A stretch of 64,000 nucleotides of DNA from positions 1,572,501-1,636,500 of the forward strand of contig JAJOZX010000196.1 in assembly GCA_023014485.1 (NCBI GenBank), given 5' to 3'. This DNA comes from Bathynomus jamesi (lineage: Eukaryota > Arthropoda > Malacostraca > Isopoda > Cirolanidae). How positions within the stretch are numbered: position 1 is the stretch's first letter; every line of letters begins with the position of its first letter. This document shows, piece by piece, positions 19,939 to 30,976 of the stretch. The notes below the pieces were generated by a model. That model ran no database searches. It saw only the letters and a list, made by a program, of their open reading frames with translations, and was not told the DNA's origin. The translations under genes were made by a program, and so were the position numbers.

Positions 19939-20710
19939 ATCACTGTATATGGAAATGTAACTTGTATAACAATATGTATGTGTAAATGTATTTTCTATAA
20001 CAATATGTATATGTAAATGTAATTACATTATGGTGAATATTATGTCAAGTTTCATACGAGGATTTCAAAATATTTAAGAAAAATAAATTTATAAGCCCAC
20101 CTTGGAGGTTTGTCATGCAGAAATAGCAATCTGTCACGTGATCCTTTCCTTCTCTCTGAATCATGGGAATTCCAAACGGCAAAGATTTCGCTCTGCCTTT
20201 GCTCCATCTTCTCAAATTTTCAATGCACGTCTTGCAGCACATATGAGGGGCGAAATTTTTGTCCTGGTCCCCTAGCTTAATTCCAAAGTATGCTCTATAC
20301 ATTGTCTTCACAAATTTAGTGATTTGGGACTGGTTATTTGGCATGGTAACCGTCCCACATATGTAGCAGAATCTATTGGGATCATTTTTACACGCTCTAT
20401 TCATTATGAAATATTTTATCTATATGCCTGAAAAGTAAAAAAAGATATTATACAAGTGAAACAAGTGATGATCGATGTTACTGTTCCAATTCCGCTTTGA
20501 CAAAATCACGAAAAATTCTATTTTACTCATGAGGCCATAGCCGGATAACCTGAGCTGATTGAGAAAAACGGATTGCAGATTCGAAATCAGCAGGAAAAAC
20601 TCTATAAGAATCACTTACAAAACCCTTGACAGCAAAATTGATGCATACCAGTGTAATAATACCAATCATAACAATATAAGAAATACACAGTTTTAAACGA
20701 TCGAATATCA

Positions 20711-20840
20711 TCAAAATAATAGTACATTTAAATTAAATGATTAAATATATAGAAAATAAATATATTGCAAAACCCTCAAAATAATAGTACATTTAAATTA
20801 AATAATTAAATATATAGAAAATAAATATACTGCAAAACTT
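20711..20840. repeat. 65-bp direct repeat, two units
   Basis: TCAAAATAATAGTACATTTA begins at 20711 and again at 20776, each unit ending in a TATATTGCAAAAC-like sequence. It lies at the left edge of Polinton copy 2, overlapping the 3' end of its first gene. Confidence 0.85.
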
Positions 20841-21200
20841 TGTTCTACTGCGCTGAACTAAAACACTAAACTCGCACGTCATCGAGTCTACAGTTACGTC
20901 ACTGTTGCTTTGCACTGTGCAATAAATACGATTTAATATTATTTCACCGCTCAAGTTATAAGGATGCCTATACTCGATGTAAAAGGCCTTCATTTCGTTC
21001 AATACTATTTTTGTTCCCACTTTACATTCGGTTGACAAGTTATCTTTAAACACGGACAGAATACAATCAAAAGCATATACAAAGAGGTCATCGTTAGCCA
21101 CAACATTATTAAATACAAGTTTATAAACACTCCTTTCCAATCGATGGTTTATTCTTACCGATCCGAGCTTTTCAATCGTGAACTCATCTTCACAATTCAT
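20793..21200 (-). CDS. Polinton conserved unknown protein 1 (copy 2)
   Basis: Open frame of 135 codons starting MNCEDEFTIEKLGSVR, with RLERSVYKLVF, NDDLFVYAFDC, LNEMKAFYIEYRHPY and ending in a hydrophobic Phe/Ile-rich tail that is partly encoded by the 65-bp direct repeat; the native end was probably earlier (near the CEFSVLVQRSRTKF block). It matches copy 1 at 8430-8756. No known domain recognised; position downstream of unknown gene 2 suggests a co-transcribed leftward unit. Confidence 0.55.
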   Translation of the reverse strand: MNCEDEFTIEKLGSVRINHRLERSVYKLVFNNVVANDDLFVYAFDCILSVFKDNLSTECKVGTKIVLNEMKAFYIEYRHPYNLSGEIILNRIYCTVQSNSDVTVDSMTCEFSVLVQRSRTKFCSIFIFYIFNYLI

Positions 21201-21204
21201 AGCG

Positions 21205-22000
21205 ACAGTTGAAATAATCTTCTAAGTCGTAACGACAGCTGCTCATTATATAAAGTTACAATTCTTCAGGGTGAACGGTGTAGGTGAGCTCAGCTCTGTA
21301 CCGCTCAAGTTCTTCGTACCAAAGTTCATGATATTTCGAAGAGTCTAAACTCTAAACCTTTTAAATAAGCATCCAGCTCTAGACTATTCTGACCTTGTCC
21401 AGTCCTACACTCGGTAAACCCGTCGAGCAGAGCGGTGTATGCGTATTCAAGAACCGTATCAAAATAAAGCATATCCGTAACACGCGTGTCTAATATAGGC
21501 TTTAGCTTGCGGAAACCGACGCGTAGGGACAAGAACGTTATTATCAGAAGCATTCTTCCACATCAGTCGTATATCAATGCATGGCTGATCGTTATTTATA
21601 CACAATGTACAAACAATGGCATATGAGGGGGTATCACTAATCTGTTCTCTTCTTATGCCTACACCTGAAGGTATTTTATAACGATCCTCGTTTCATTTCT
21701 CAACTACCACGAAAACTCTATTCATCTTCTCAACACTTAAATATACAACATCCCGTTTACCAGAGTTTGTGTGTCTACAAGTCATTTCCATTACATAGTT
21801 AATGGCACCGGTTTTACACCTGAACACGCGCAGACTTCGTCGCGGACTCATCGTGCACGGCATTGGGAATGCTGGTTAAAGGAAGCCCCATCGTATTCTA
21901 CTGTGAGGAGTGCATGTCCAGTCGGTTCAAGCTCTGAGATGACTATGAGCCACAGGTGGGCGGATCGGCTCGAAGGGAGTTGTGGAGGAGTGAGTCACAC
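21205..22000 (-). pseudogene. Polinton conserved unknown protein 2 (copy 2)
   Basis: Homology to the 8746-9660 gene of copy 1 runs the whole interval but over changing frames. The clearest block is at 21326-21553: FRKLKPILDTRVTDM, YFDTVLEYAYTALLDGF, LELDAYLKGL. Upstream pieces match the copy 1 middle (CIDIRLMWKN region near 21545-21600). Frameshifts near 21350 and 21540 at least. Confidence 0.5.
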
Positions 22001-22202
22001 CATAAGCTGATGAATCGTGTACGACGTTGTTCCAACCTAAAAGATTCATGTGAATACTTGTATCCCATTATACTGGATAGGTGTTTTGAGAAATTCTCCA
22101 ATACATGAAGCAATACCGGTTTTAATGTTTTATCACTCCCACTCCCCAGAATGCACACAAACACATTTTCGTTCAGGAGGATTTTCACGAACTAAACACA
22201 TT

Positions 22203-22769
22203 TTATTCACACTCCGGCGCACTATTTGAGAGGAACATATGCCCATATTTTTCCTTTTTCCTTAGCAGGCAGTACTCGTCTCTGAATTCCATTAAAACCT
22301 CATGCAGGTTTTTAGCCACAACCTCACTACAAACCTCGTCAAGATATATATTAATGTAGTGGTAAAAATACTTCAGATTCTCCATTATGACAAGATTTAC
22401 ATTCTCAGCCGCAGGGTACGAGTACTCGGTATGATGCAACATGACATAATACCGCTTGTCATACCATTCATCAACAAGACTCACTAACCATAACCGTTGC
22501 TTCTCTTCTGCACGTGTTATTTCTTCCACTTCACGGTATATGTAAGTTTTTATAAAATTTAGTCCTACAATATAGTTCAATACATCGCTTGTACCGCGAA
22601 ATCCTGCAATGCTCTCGCCATAATAGCCGTAGAGTATTTGTACTTCTTGTTCCTCAAGCTTCGTACGGTTTAATGTAGCCTTAAAATTATCAAAGGCATA
22701 ATGAGGGATAGGAAGTCTTTGAGTATCCACCACATCTTCACACTTTGCCGAATACCACTTCATAAACAT
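22203..22769 (-). CDS. Polinton conserved unknown protein 3 (copy 2)
   Basis: Open 188-codon frame starting MFMKWYSAKC, aligned with 9897-10487 of copy 1 to the end (FLSNSAPECE). Homology extends upstream of this ATG (ATFNIACS is encoded), but the initiator seen in copy 1 is ATA here, so any product would have to start at the internal Met. Shared blocks: QILYGY, NLVIMENLKYFY, YLDEVCSEVV. Function unknown. Confidence 0.6.
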   Translation of the reverse strand: MFMKWYSAKCEDVVDTQRLPIPHYAFDNFKATLNRTKLEEQEVQILYGYYGESIAGFRGTSDVLNYIVGLNFIKTYIYREVEEITRAEEKQRLWLVSLVDEWYDKRYYVMLHHTEYSYPAAENVNLVIMENLKYFYHYINIYLDEVCSEVVAKNLHEVLMEFRDEYCLLRKKEKYGHMFLSNSAPECE

Positions 22770-22957
22770 CGAACACGCAATATTAAAGGTAGCTATTACT
22801 ATTTTTCATCTACGTGGGATTTCTTCAAATGCACGTCTGAGTTCCATTGCTTGTAGCGGTCAACTGAGCACGCAGGGGTAGAGATATGCCCAGGTAGTAG
22901 CAGGAGTCACGTGACCATTGATCGATCATACAGGGGCGGAGCTTAGAACTTTCTCCT

Positions 22958-22962
<5 letters not shown>

Positions 22963-22990
<28 letters not shown>
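22963..22990. repeat. (CA)n microsatellite
   Basis: Pure CA run between unknown gene 3 and the PolB gene; a CA-rich tract occupies the same position in copy 1. Confidence 0.95.
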
Positions 22991-23111
22991 AAGTAGAAAG
23001 TGAAACGCTAATTGAAACACGATTTATTTAATAAACATATCTAATTATTCAAGGTATATATTTACAAATACGTGTAATAAATAAAATAAACATATCGTTA
23101 ACAAGTAAAGA

Positions 23112-23163
<52 letters not shown>

Positions 23164-23172
23164 ATATATAAT
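23112..23172. repeat. (AT)n microsatellite just past PolB stop
   Basis: AT/TA dinucleotide tract within a few bases of the end of the polymerase gene. Confidence 0.95.
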
Positions 23173-23177
23173 AACAA

Positions 23178-26100
23178 TCAAAGATTACGGTATCCAAAGG
23201 GTACGGTATCATAGGTATCAGGCACCTGGTAACGTTTCCTATAAGTGTTACGGCGTACCTTCATACCCCTAAGTTCCTTCACGCCATCCAGATTCTGCGC
23301 CCGAAAATTGTGGATCCCCACAGTCAGTTGGGGCGGCTGGTCGCCCTCTTCTTCCAAGCACACTAGATCCTTCAACGATTCAAAGGTAACGACCCGCCGT
23401 TTCGCCTGGTTCAGCGTTATACCCTTAGCCTTCACGATATATTTCATATTCTCCCCCACCCTCACCCGTAACCCATAAGTTTTTGGCCCTGTTGATAGAA
23501 AGGAGTCAGCGTATGCGATGTCTCCATACTCATCCTTGATCTCATCAGTCAACTCTCCGAGGAATTCACCAACAGGCGACATGTATTCACCCTCCCTCGC
23601 TGTGAATACCACACTATCTGTATCAGCGTACAGTACCCTCCGCCCAGATAATGCAATAGACCCCAAAGTTTGATGCGTGCGTAGGCCATTGTGAAGCTGG
23701 CTACAGGTATGTTTATAACACACGATGTGTCTGTGGCCAATTCGCTAATGTTGTACTTTATTATATACGTATTACCTACATTCACTATCTCCATGACCTC
23801 TTTATCGGGAGTGTTGGCACAATCCCAGACTTCATTATAACTTTGGGCCAAATGAACGTTCCCCTTCTCTGAATTCTGTGCAAATTTTTCCCAAAACCTA
23901 TTTATACACAACTTTGCACTGAAGCGCTTGCCTAGGTTCTTTACAATTTGGGAATGGTCAAGCTGCATCCCTTCACAGTCACGGTAACGTTGAATATAAG
24001 CCGATTTTTCATCTTCGGTATCAACTCGCGGATACCTTGATGCTTCTACCTTATCCTTCAAAAAAGTTTTTATATATGGCGTGAAAAGGTTGGGCAGCTT
24101 CTGAAACCTTCAAACCTCATATATCTTCAATATTCTGTAGCCATGGCGAACGGCTAGGGACAGTTCAGGGCTTGTATATACACCTCTGATCTTACACATG
24201 TCCTCCTCTGCGCACTTCACGCACAGGGGAAACATGAGCTTGTGGTTTATAACGACGGGTAAGATCGGCATCCATAAATCGCGAGGGGGGAGCACATCTA
24301 TGAAAGAAAGACCGAAATAGTACTTGTTCAAATTTGATGAGAACACCTCGATGGTGGGCAGGTCAGGTCCCACCAGTTTTTCAGGTTCACCTACGGGGTA
24401 CGGATTGTTCTTCATCACGTAAGGGTATAAAGAACAGAAGTCGTAGTAATGAAGTTTCACGCCCTCCGTAGGTGGAAAGTATAGCTTGAAGGGATTTGTA
24501 CGCCCTCCGAACAAGCTATCACCGCATTTGAGAGGAGCCAGTGCCATTGAACGCTTGATCGTGCTTATTTCTTCACGGTACTCTCCATCTGCTTCCATCC
24601 GTGCATCATACTCATGCTCCCACAAGATCTTGTAAGTGAACTGGGCGCCTATAAGCTGATCGCGGGTGTGGGTCCATGCAAGACTGTCAGCAGGAGATCA
24701 ACCGTGGATATCTCCTACGATTCCACACTCATCACGGGGGCATCCTTGCAACCAGCAACCGTTAAAGGAGTACACAGTCTTCTCACCAGTGGCACGGTTT
24801 TCGCTTAGACCATCGACCCAAAGAACACGACCATTAACCTTAATGGACACTTCACTCGTGTTGCGGGCATGCTTTATGTATATACGTATCTGCTGCTGTA
24901 TGTGTACGAGCCAGTGAATAGCCTTATGCCCATAACTGCGGGGATTGTTTCTGTGAGTGAAGGCTAAGGTGTCTTTAGGCATGAAGTTATTCTTGAACAC
25001 CGTAAAACATAATGAGGCGATGGTGGTTGCGACTTGCAACGGATCGCATTGAAACGGTCTATGAACATCCTTCTAAAGGCCTAGAAACATACTCTAAGCA
25101 CGCGCACATCATTCACGCATAACGCTCACATTCATCAGCTATATTGTAAGGATTACATTCATTGAAACTTTTGTAGTAGCGGTCACAATCTTCACGTTCA
25201 CCTGTACTCATACATTTATAGTTAAAGTAATGTTTGGGTGGAGGTAGTCCTACGTAATTTAAAGTTTCGCTAGTGAGGAATGTGTAAAGGAAACATTCTT
25301 TTGAAACTTCAGCGGCTACGCCCATTACCCTGGTAGCTTTGCTAATTTAAAAGGTGTGAATAATAAAGTGTCTTTAAACTTACATTACCTCTTATTTGCA
25401 TCTGTATAAGTTTGGTTCCTCTTTTCAAGGGATCACTGTAAATATCTCAGATGACTCGTGTCCAAGCAGCTCCTTATAAAGGAATTGTGTGTCAAATTTT
25501 GCCCCGTTATGGGCAAGAATATACACAGCCATTTTTTTAACTTGTCCGCTAACTTGACAATATAGGACACAAAGAGTTTCACCGGACTGTCGTGTGCAAT
25601 CGTTTTAAAAACGTTTGTCCATTTACCATATTTGTGACACTCATCACACTCGACTCATCACAGATAGTCTGGCTTACAAGTAGATGTGGGATAATCTCTT
25701 TGGTTTCAGCAACCGTATATGTTTCTATATCGTAGTACACAGTTATACAAGGTCTATTTTCAGGCTTAGCATCTTTCATATAACATATATGCTTTACTCC
25801 AACAGCCTTATATTCCTCATGTCATGTAGAACAGTGAATTTCATCAAATTTATGCTTGAAGTTCCCCCAATTATCCATCATATGAAACATACCACATTCA
25901 TAGATTCTCATTTTCCTGCACGTGCCAATTGACCACACGGCTTTCACATTTGGAGCTTTTACAGTGCTCACATATTATGTGGCATTCCTTACAATGTTTC
26001 ATTATATCATCCATAAACTCGAGACCCCTTACACAAATCATGATGACTACCATATTTTCGACTTTTATCTTAACTCGCGTAAAGAGCCCTTATATTGCGG

Positions 26101-27140
26101 ATGGGGAGATACGTTCAACCTGACAATCCTAAAATAAGTAGGGGTCTTGTACGATCTCTCACACTACTTTTAAAAACATACACAGTCCTACGACGTTCAT
26201 CCATTCCAAATACAACAATACGAACATTCATTTCATGCTCTACCCTTCTGAGCTCTTCAGGACCCATATTACAATCAAACTCAAGTTTACAGTCCACAGA
26301 CAGTTTTCGGCACGCTGCACAACCGTAGGCAACCAAATTTTTTGTGTCCATGTATTTAGTACAGTGAACATACGGGCCAAGACTAGTGCTATACAGCCGC
26401 AACCATGATCGGCGTTTATATACCGTCTATAAATAGCCTGAGAATTGAAGTTAGGAGTATAAGGTGTGGCACTATGACCCGCAACACGGAACACACGGTG
26501 AATATCAACCATAAAGTTGTATATTGAAGGCTGTACTACTTTGAGAGGCCTGCATTATACGGCCTAATATATACTCTTTATCTACAACTGCCAAACGTCT
26601 GAATGGTATTACTACCCAAAAATCATCTCCATCCCCGTCGTCTGAACCGAACCCGAAGGACCGAAGGACAGCCTCGTCCTGACTTCACGTTCGTCACGGT
26701 TCTGAAGGGCAAACTCCACAATACGTTCAACTACGCGGCGTAGTCCGTGTTCAACACCATTGCTATACATGGAGCCAGGCTCAACAGTGAATATATACCG
26801 ATTTCTAGTCAGGGCTATGGTAGGAGTGGCGGTGCGCACCAACTCGCAGGTTATACTGTACCTTCCTCTACAGCACAAGAAGCTGCTGCTGCTGTGGAGG
26901 ATGTACCCGGAATTAAACAAGAATAAGGGGGGGTACATTTTTTTATTTGAGGAAGGTACTACTGTGGGGTTTGTGTCGTAAGACGTAGAGGGTTGGGGTT
27001 CTATTACTGGCCTCGTTAGCAGGGGTGGAGTCTGTGACAACAACTACACTGTCATCGGGGTCGTCTGTAATATCGATGATGGGGACATGATGCTGTGCCT
27101 CATCGTCATTCAAGATTCTGTGGAACCAGAGGAAAAACAA
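23178..27140 (-). pseudogene. Family B DNA polymerase of Polinton type (copy 2), frameshifted
   Basis: Minus strand. Order from the N-terminus: acidic/proline-rich leader (26943-27140), 3'-5' exonuclease Exo I YYDIET (about 25720-25736) and Exo II HNGAKFDTQF (25482-25511), polymerase motif A YDFCSLYP (about 24420-24445), motif B region AKLCINRFWEKF (about 23880-23914) and motif C YADTDS (about 23613-23630), ending near 23178. This is the protein-primed PolB that copies Polinton genomes. Expected motif B has NSxWG-like residues; here NRFWE is changed. The reading frame is broken many times (for example between motifs B and C near 23650, and around 24080, 25050, 25550), so it is dead. Copy 1 lacks it entirely. 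Confidence 0.8.
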
Positions 27141-27159
27141 GACTGTATAATATAAGAAA

Positions 27160-27211
27160 CACCACTTAAATTTTTATTATATTTTGTAAATGACCCATTT
27201 AGGAGTGTGAC
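27160..27211. promoter_or_regulatory. Short divergent promoter region (copy 2)
   Basis: Between the leftward PolB leader and rightward ATPase. The TATTTTGTAA and TTTAGGAGTGTGACGTGTTAGAG blocks are conserved with copy 1 (11190-11226) while flanking bases differ. Likely bidirectional control region; inference from position and conservation. Confidence 0.4.
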
Positions 27212-27226
27212 GTGTTAGAGATGAAA

Positions 27227-28089
27227 TCTGTAGAAAAATTCAAGTTCACGAGTCCATCCACATGTATTATATCTGGCCCTACAGGATGTGGCAAAACGGT
27301 GTTTATGCTTAAAATCATTAAAGAAAAGGGGGAGATGTTCTCAAAATTTGTGCATAAAGTTATATGGTGCTTTTCGACGTATCAATCAGTGTTCAACGAG
27401 TACCAAGATGATATTTTATTCCACAAAGGTGTATATGACATTAATTCGTTAAAGGGAAATGAACATACAGTCATTGTAATTGACGACCAGTGGCGGCTCG
27501 TGACTAAAAATTCTAGGGGTGCTGTCTTTAAGAATGGGTTGAAATAATTACTGAAATAAAAGGATGAGCATTGAGCAATGAATAAAAGTTTCAAAAGTTG
27601 TTGAAAAAGTTATTCAGTGAGCTCATCCTTATATTATTCTTGATTATTTCAATTGTAAATAAAAAATTTAGGGGTGCTGCAGTTCCGCAGTGCCTACCGA
27701 CGAGCCGCCACTGTTTAAATGACGACCTCATGTTAGAGATGGATAAAACGTTTGCCGAGACATTTACAGTGTTCTTCCACCATTTTAACATAAGCGTATT
27801 CTTCATCAATCAGAATCTATTTTTCAAAAGTAGATACATGCGCGATGTGTCGTTAAATACACAGTATCTAGTCTTATCCGCGCAACGTAGAGATGTATCA
27901 CAAATTGGGGAATTAGCCAATCAAATGTTCCCCAATCAGCGTAAGGAGTTTTTGGAAGTTTATAAAGAAGCTACAAGTCAGCGTTACGGATATTTCCTTT
28001 GTGACCGTCATCCGCGAAACACGTTTAGGGTGCTTCTAAGAACGAAGATATTTCCAAACGAGTCTGAAACGATGTATATTCCAGAATGA
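27227..28089 (+). pseudogene. Packaging ATPase (copy 2), split by a MITE
   Basis: Homology to the copy 1 ATPase covers 27227-27487 (Walker A GPTGCGKT; ends at Walker B VIVIDD) and 27720-28089 (from the DDLMLEMDKTF block to the C-terminal YIPE). A 232-bp insertion separates the halves inside the Walker B region. Without it, both halves are open and in register with copy 1. A possible earlier Met at 27212 exists. The stop overlaps the following ATG as ATGA, as in copy 1. Confidence 0.8.
27488..27719. mobile_element. MITE in ATPase Walker B region (~232 bp)
   Basis: Perfect 14-bp TIR: CAGTGGCGGCTCGT (27488-27501) and ACGAGCCGCCACTG (27700-27713), followed by TTTAAA and then a repeat of the left flank TGACGAC (27481-27487 and 27720-27726). 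Copy 1 shows the uninterrupted site. The six bases between the right TIR and the duplication are unexplained filler or part of the element. A further CAGTGGCGGCTCGTG end occurs at 19805. The superfamily is undecided; CAGTGGCG ends are seen in hAT-like elements. Confidence 0.75.
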
Positions 28090-28223
28090 CAAAGTGGCTA
28101 AAGCAATACCGTGAATTAATAAAAATCTATCATCGACTGCTCCGAGCAATGCAACAGATGTTTTCTAAAAATATCGACTCCGGCTTTTTAAAATGCCTCT
28201 GTGAAATCTGCCTAACGTTATGA
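28086..28223 (+). CDS. Small basic ORF overlapping ATPase stop (copy 2)
   Basis: Forty-five codons, MTKWLKQYRELIKIYHRL to CEICLTL, starting in the ATGA overlap with the ATPase stop. Homologous to 11854-11949 in copy 1, which is shortened by a stop. Two Cys near the end. No family recognised; conserved location supports it. Confidence 0.5.
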   Translation: MTKWLKQYRELIKIYHRLLRAMQQMFSKNIDSGFLKCLCEICLTL

Positions 28224-28237
28224 ATTGCAATGTATCA

Positions 28238-29108
28238 ATGAAACCCCCCTCAGAAGGCTCGCCTACGCCGTTACAAGAACATAATACGTACATTCGCTCG
28301 TAAAAGTCAGACTGTGAGGAAGAAAAAACGAATTATTGTACAAAGAGGAGAGTCATTCCTGCCCATCTTATTTTCAGTTTTGGGACCTTTACTGACTAGA
28401 TTAATATTATGAAGAAAGTGTTAGTGATTCCACACAAGGTGTATGCTTCACTACAAAGTTCAAAGAGTTCGAACACGGTTCTAGAACCCCGTACCTGATG
28501 AGAAAAGAATCTTATATCAAGAAGCTCTGCAGAAATTTCTTCACGAGTACGAAAGTTATAAGAATCCGACAGAGATCCCCGTGATTATTAGGCACAGCAC
28601 GGCCAACGATGAGCATGGCGACACAGGACCTGTGTCTGGCGATAGAGCTGACCAACCAAAGAATAACGGGTCGGCCCCACAACATATCGAGCATGTATTA
28701 AAAAGCACCCTCCCACATACATTGAGGAATAAAGCTTTAAGTTTTATAATCTATTGAATGAGGATCTCAACGTACAGTGGACCGACACAGGTGAGATCAT
28801 TGTGGAAGGAGCAAAGGTACAGGGATCCAATATCGTAGACATCGTCCATGATCTGGTGAGAAAGTGGGATAGGCCCTCATCATCATGATGGAAGCATATT
28901 AAAGCAAGACTACAACAAATAAATGTCCCCAAAACAATAATAGGAAACCTGAACAGGTTAAAAGACTTGGAACATGCATCGCATGTGCCACAATTGAGAA
29001 CGCCATCACCCCCGGCGGTAGCACCTCTGAAGAGGAGAAAGAAGGGGCTAAACAACAACAACGGTCAACCCTACCCTATTCACGTGCCTCTAAAATACGC
29101 AATTGGCT
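28238..29108 (+). pseudogene. Small hydrophobic-tail protein and core protein genes (copy 2), decayed
   Basis: 28238-28410 is the homologue of the 56-codon protein of copy 1, with an extra C in a C run. From ATG 28409 (MKKVLVIPHKVYASLQ) the core-protein homologue runs to about 29108, with a ~60-base internal loss near 28495 and frameshifts; recognisable blocks are KRILYQEALQKFLHEY, QWTDTGEIIVEG, INVPKTIIGNLNRL and the basic PLKRRKKG tail. The order is the same as in copy 1. Confidence 0.5.
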
Positions 29109-30098
29109 AACATATTTAAGACGTTATGATGAAATTTCTAGCCCACCCTCCTACAATGGCGTAGATAGACTGTACAGAGGTGTTTACAATGATGGAGTAG
29201 GGAAAAAAAGATGTTGGGAGGTTTTTGCAGGAGCAGGACGCTTATACACTTCATTAGCCTGTGAGAAAAAGGTTTAAAACAGCCAAGACAACGGCGGCTT
29301 CGATTGACTATTTGGCAAGCAGATTTAACAGCCATGCAAAGATATTCAGTGTATACGAAGGTTACCGCTACATCCTATTCTTAATAGATGTATTCTCTAG
29401 ATATCTGTAGCTAATTCCTCTGAAAAATAAATCGCCCGAAACAGTTGCTAAAGCCACCAAAACGTTGATGTTGAAAGAAAACAGGATTCCTGGCTATTTT
29501 TGTACGGATATCTGGAAAGAATTTATAGGCCGAGCTTTTCAGAATATGTTGACAGAGTTTAATATCAGTTACTACACTAGAAATTCTATACATAAGGCCT
29601 CTTTAGCTGAAAGAGTTCAACGTACCATAAAGGAACGCATGCACCGCTATTTTACAAATAAAAACACATACAGATATATAGACATTCTTGAATCATTGTC
29701 CTCATCCTACAACCGTTAACACCATCGTACGATTGGGACAACACCTAACGAGATTTTAGAAAGAGGTACGTGCACAGAGACTGATGTGAGAAGAGATGTT
29801 CGGAGAACACCGCCACACTCTGCACGTTTAAAAATCAATGATTATGTAAGGCTGTCGTGTTTGGGAAATAAATTCGAGAAGGTATTTAAGCAAGGTTGGA
29901 CACGTGAGATTTTTAAAGCTAGGGCTATGAGACCTAAATGCGAGATAATTTTGTATCACGTTGAAGATTTGAATGGGAAAGAAATCGCAGGAGGTTTTTA
30001 CCGCGAGGGGTTGCAGAAAGTGACATTTAATGAAATGGCTAGGGTACCCAGAAAGCTTCAACACCTATATAAAAGCTGCTGCAGTAATGAAGCTTAAA
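29103..30098 (+). pseudogene. Integrase (copy 2), frameshifted and lacking the chromodomain core
   Basis: The N-terminal part (29103-29460) is frameshifted; 29465-29719 gives FCTDIWKEFIGRAFQNML and SLAERVQRTIKERM (second D and E of the DDE triad), then a stop at SYNR, then 29720-30098 with TPNEILERGT and YVRLSCLGNKF, GWTREIFKARAM. A deletion of ~66 bp joins VTFN directly to the GAAATGGCTAGG sequence, removing the chromodomain start that copy 1 still has and shifting the rest out of frame. Confidence 0.75.
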
Positions 30099-30109
30099 TA
30101 GTAAGCAAC

Positions 30110-30942
30110 ATGGCGCCTAACCATTTGTACGTCACACAACCGTCCTCTTCGTCCTTGTCTGTACATCCAAACAATACACTAACCAACTTTGTAATAGAAC
30201 TCCATGGACCCATTGAATTGGTTCATGATTCGTATGAGGTGGGATATGCGAAATTCAGTTGGACATCCTCTTTTTAAATAATGATTATAAAGAAACCGTT
30301 TTTACGATTCTTAGAGACCTTGATGAGTTTGAAAAAGCCTGGGAAACTCGGGATGAAACCATCCGTATCGCCCGGATTGGAGATGCACGGTATTACAGTA
30401 CACTAGTAAAACTAGGTCCGGGCCGTTATGTTGCGGATGAAGATGTTGTGAGAGACTTAAACGTAAGTTTAAAAAATTCAAATCTTAGGGCTGATTTAGT
30501 ATACGAAATCATAAACAAAGAAAATCCTGCACATACTCTGATCCTAAAATCACAGGCTAAAACAAATATTAAAGACAAAGGACTGTTCAAAATTATAACC
30601 GAGGGGCGACATCGATCAGCCTTCCAAAGAGATACATTTCACGAGGTACAACATGACTTGTCCAGCCTAATGTACCAGATGAAATTGGAGGAATTGGTTG
30701 CTGGCTGTACACCCCGAGACATGTGCTATATTTACCTCAATATATTGGAGCACCAGTTTGTTGGGGATACCCAGGCATGCCTGCTGCGTATTACTCACAT
30801 TCCCAACCATAGGGGGAAGAGTTTGAGCATTACATATGACAGGCTCCATTATGTGAATGTCGCGACTAATCTAATAACCAATATCTCAATATATATAAGA
30901 ACGATTGAGGGGAAAAATTTCCATTCGGTGATGGGAGCTTAA
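30110..30942 (+). pseudogene. Penton-like minor capsid protein (copy 2)
   Basis: The N-terminal piece from ATG 30110 (MAPNHLYVTQPSSSS) is frameshifted near 30245, then 30259-30942 is open for 227 codons: YYSTLVKLGPGRY, RSAFQRDTFHEVQHDLSSLMYQ, THIPNHRGKSLSITYDRLHYVNV, ending SVMGA. It preserves the C-terminus that copy 1 lost. Only one frame break separates it from an intact gene. Predicted single jelly-roll vertex protein of Polinton virions. Confidence 0.7.
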
Positions 30943-30976
30943 CAGTGAAGCTGCACTTTCGACACACTGAGTTATA

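Larger units (their letters stand above)
18014..20404 (-). pseudogene. Uncharacterised two-Cys-module protein gene, intron-bearing copy A
   Basis: Exon model: 20101-20404, 19098-19740, 18014-18733, with GT-AG introns (donor CCAAG|GTGGGC at 20100, acceptor TTTTCAG|GAG at 19740; donor TTTGAAG|GTAATAC at 19097, acceptor TTTTTCAG|ATTG at 18733). Exon 1 has paired cysteines (RFCYICG, HMCCKTC, TDCYFCM), a possible zinc-binding module. Exon 3 has KYPCFLCKWD, KILLPPLHIKL and HLDYFPENCG, EQGERFHQDI, EERYQGNW. I know this family as an uncharacterised, multi-copy arthropod protein. A frameshift in exon 2 (about 19585) and a TGA in exon 3 after GPQI make this copy a pseudogene. Confidence 0.65.
17735..20655 (-). 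mobile_element. TIR-flanked element with uncharacterised gene, copy A
   Basis: Long imperfect inverted repeats flank the gene at 18014-20404. Left (about 17735-17850): TGAGGGTTTTTT, GCTGAATTCGAAAATGAC, CTCAATCAGGTCAGG, TATTGGCC. Right, read inward from about 20655: CAAGGGTTTTG, GCTGATTTCGAATCTG, CTCAATCAGCTCAGG, CTATGGCC. The GCTGAATTCGAAAATGA motif is also subterminal in the 13.6-kb MITE and in copy B. I could not fix exact ends or a target duplication. Confidence 0.5.
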
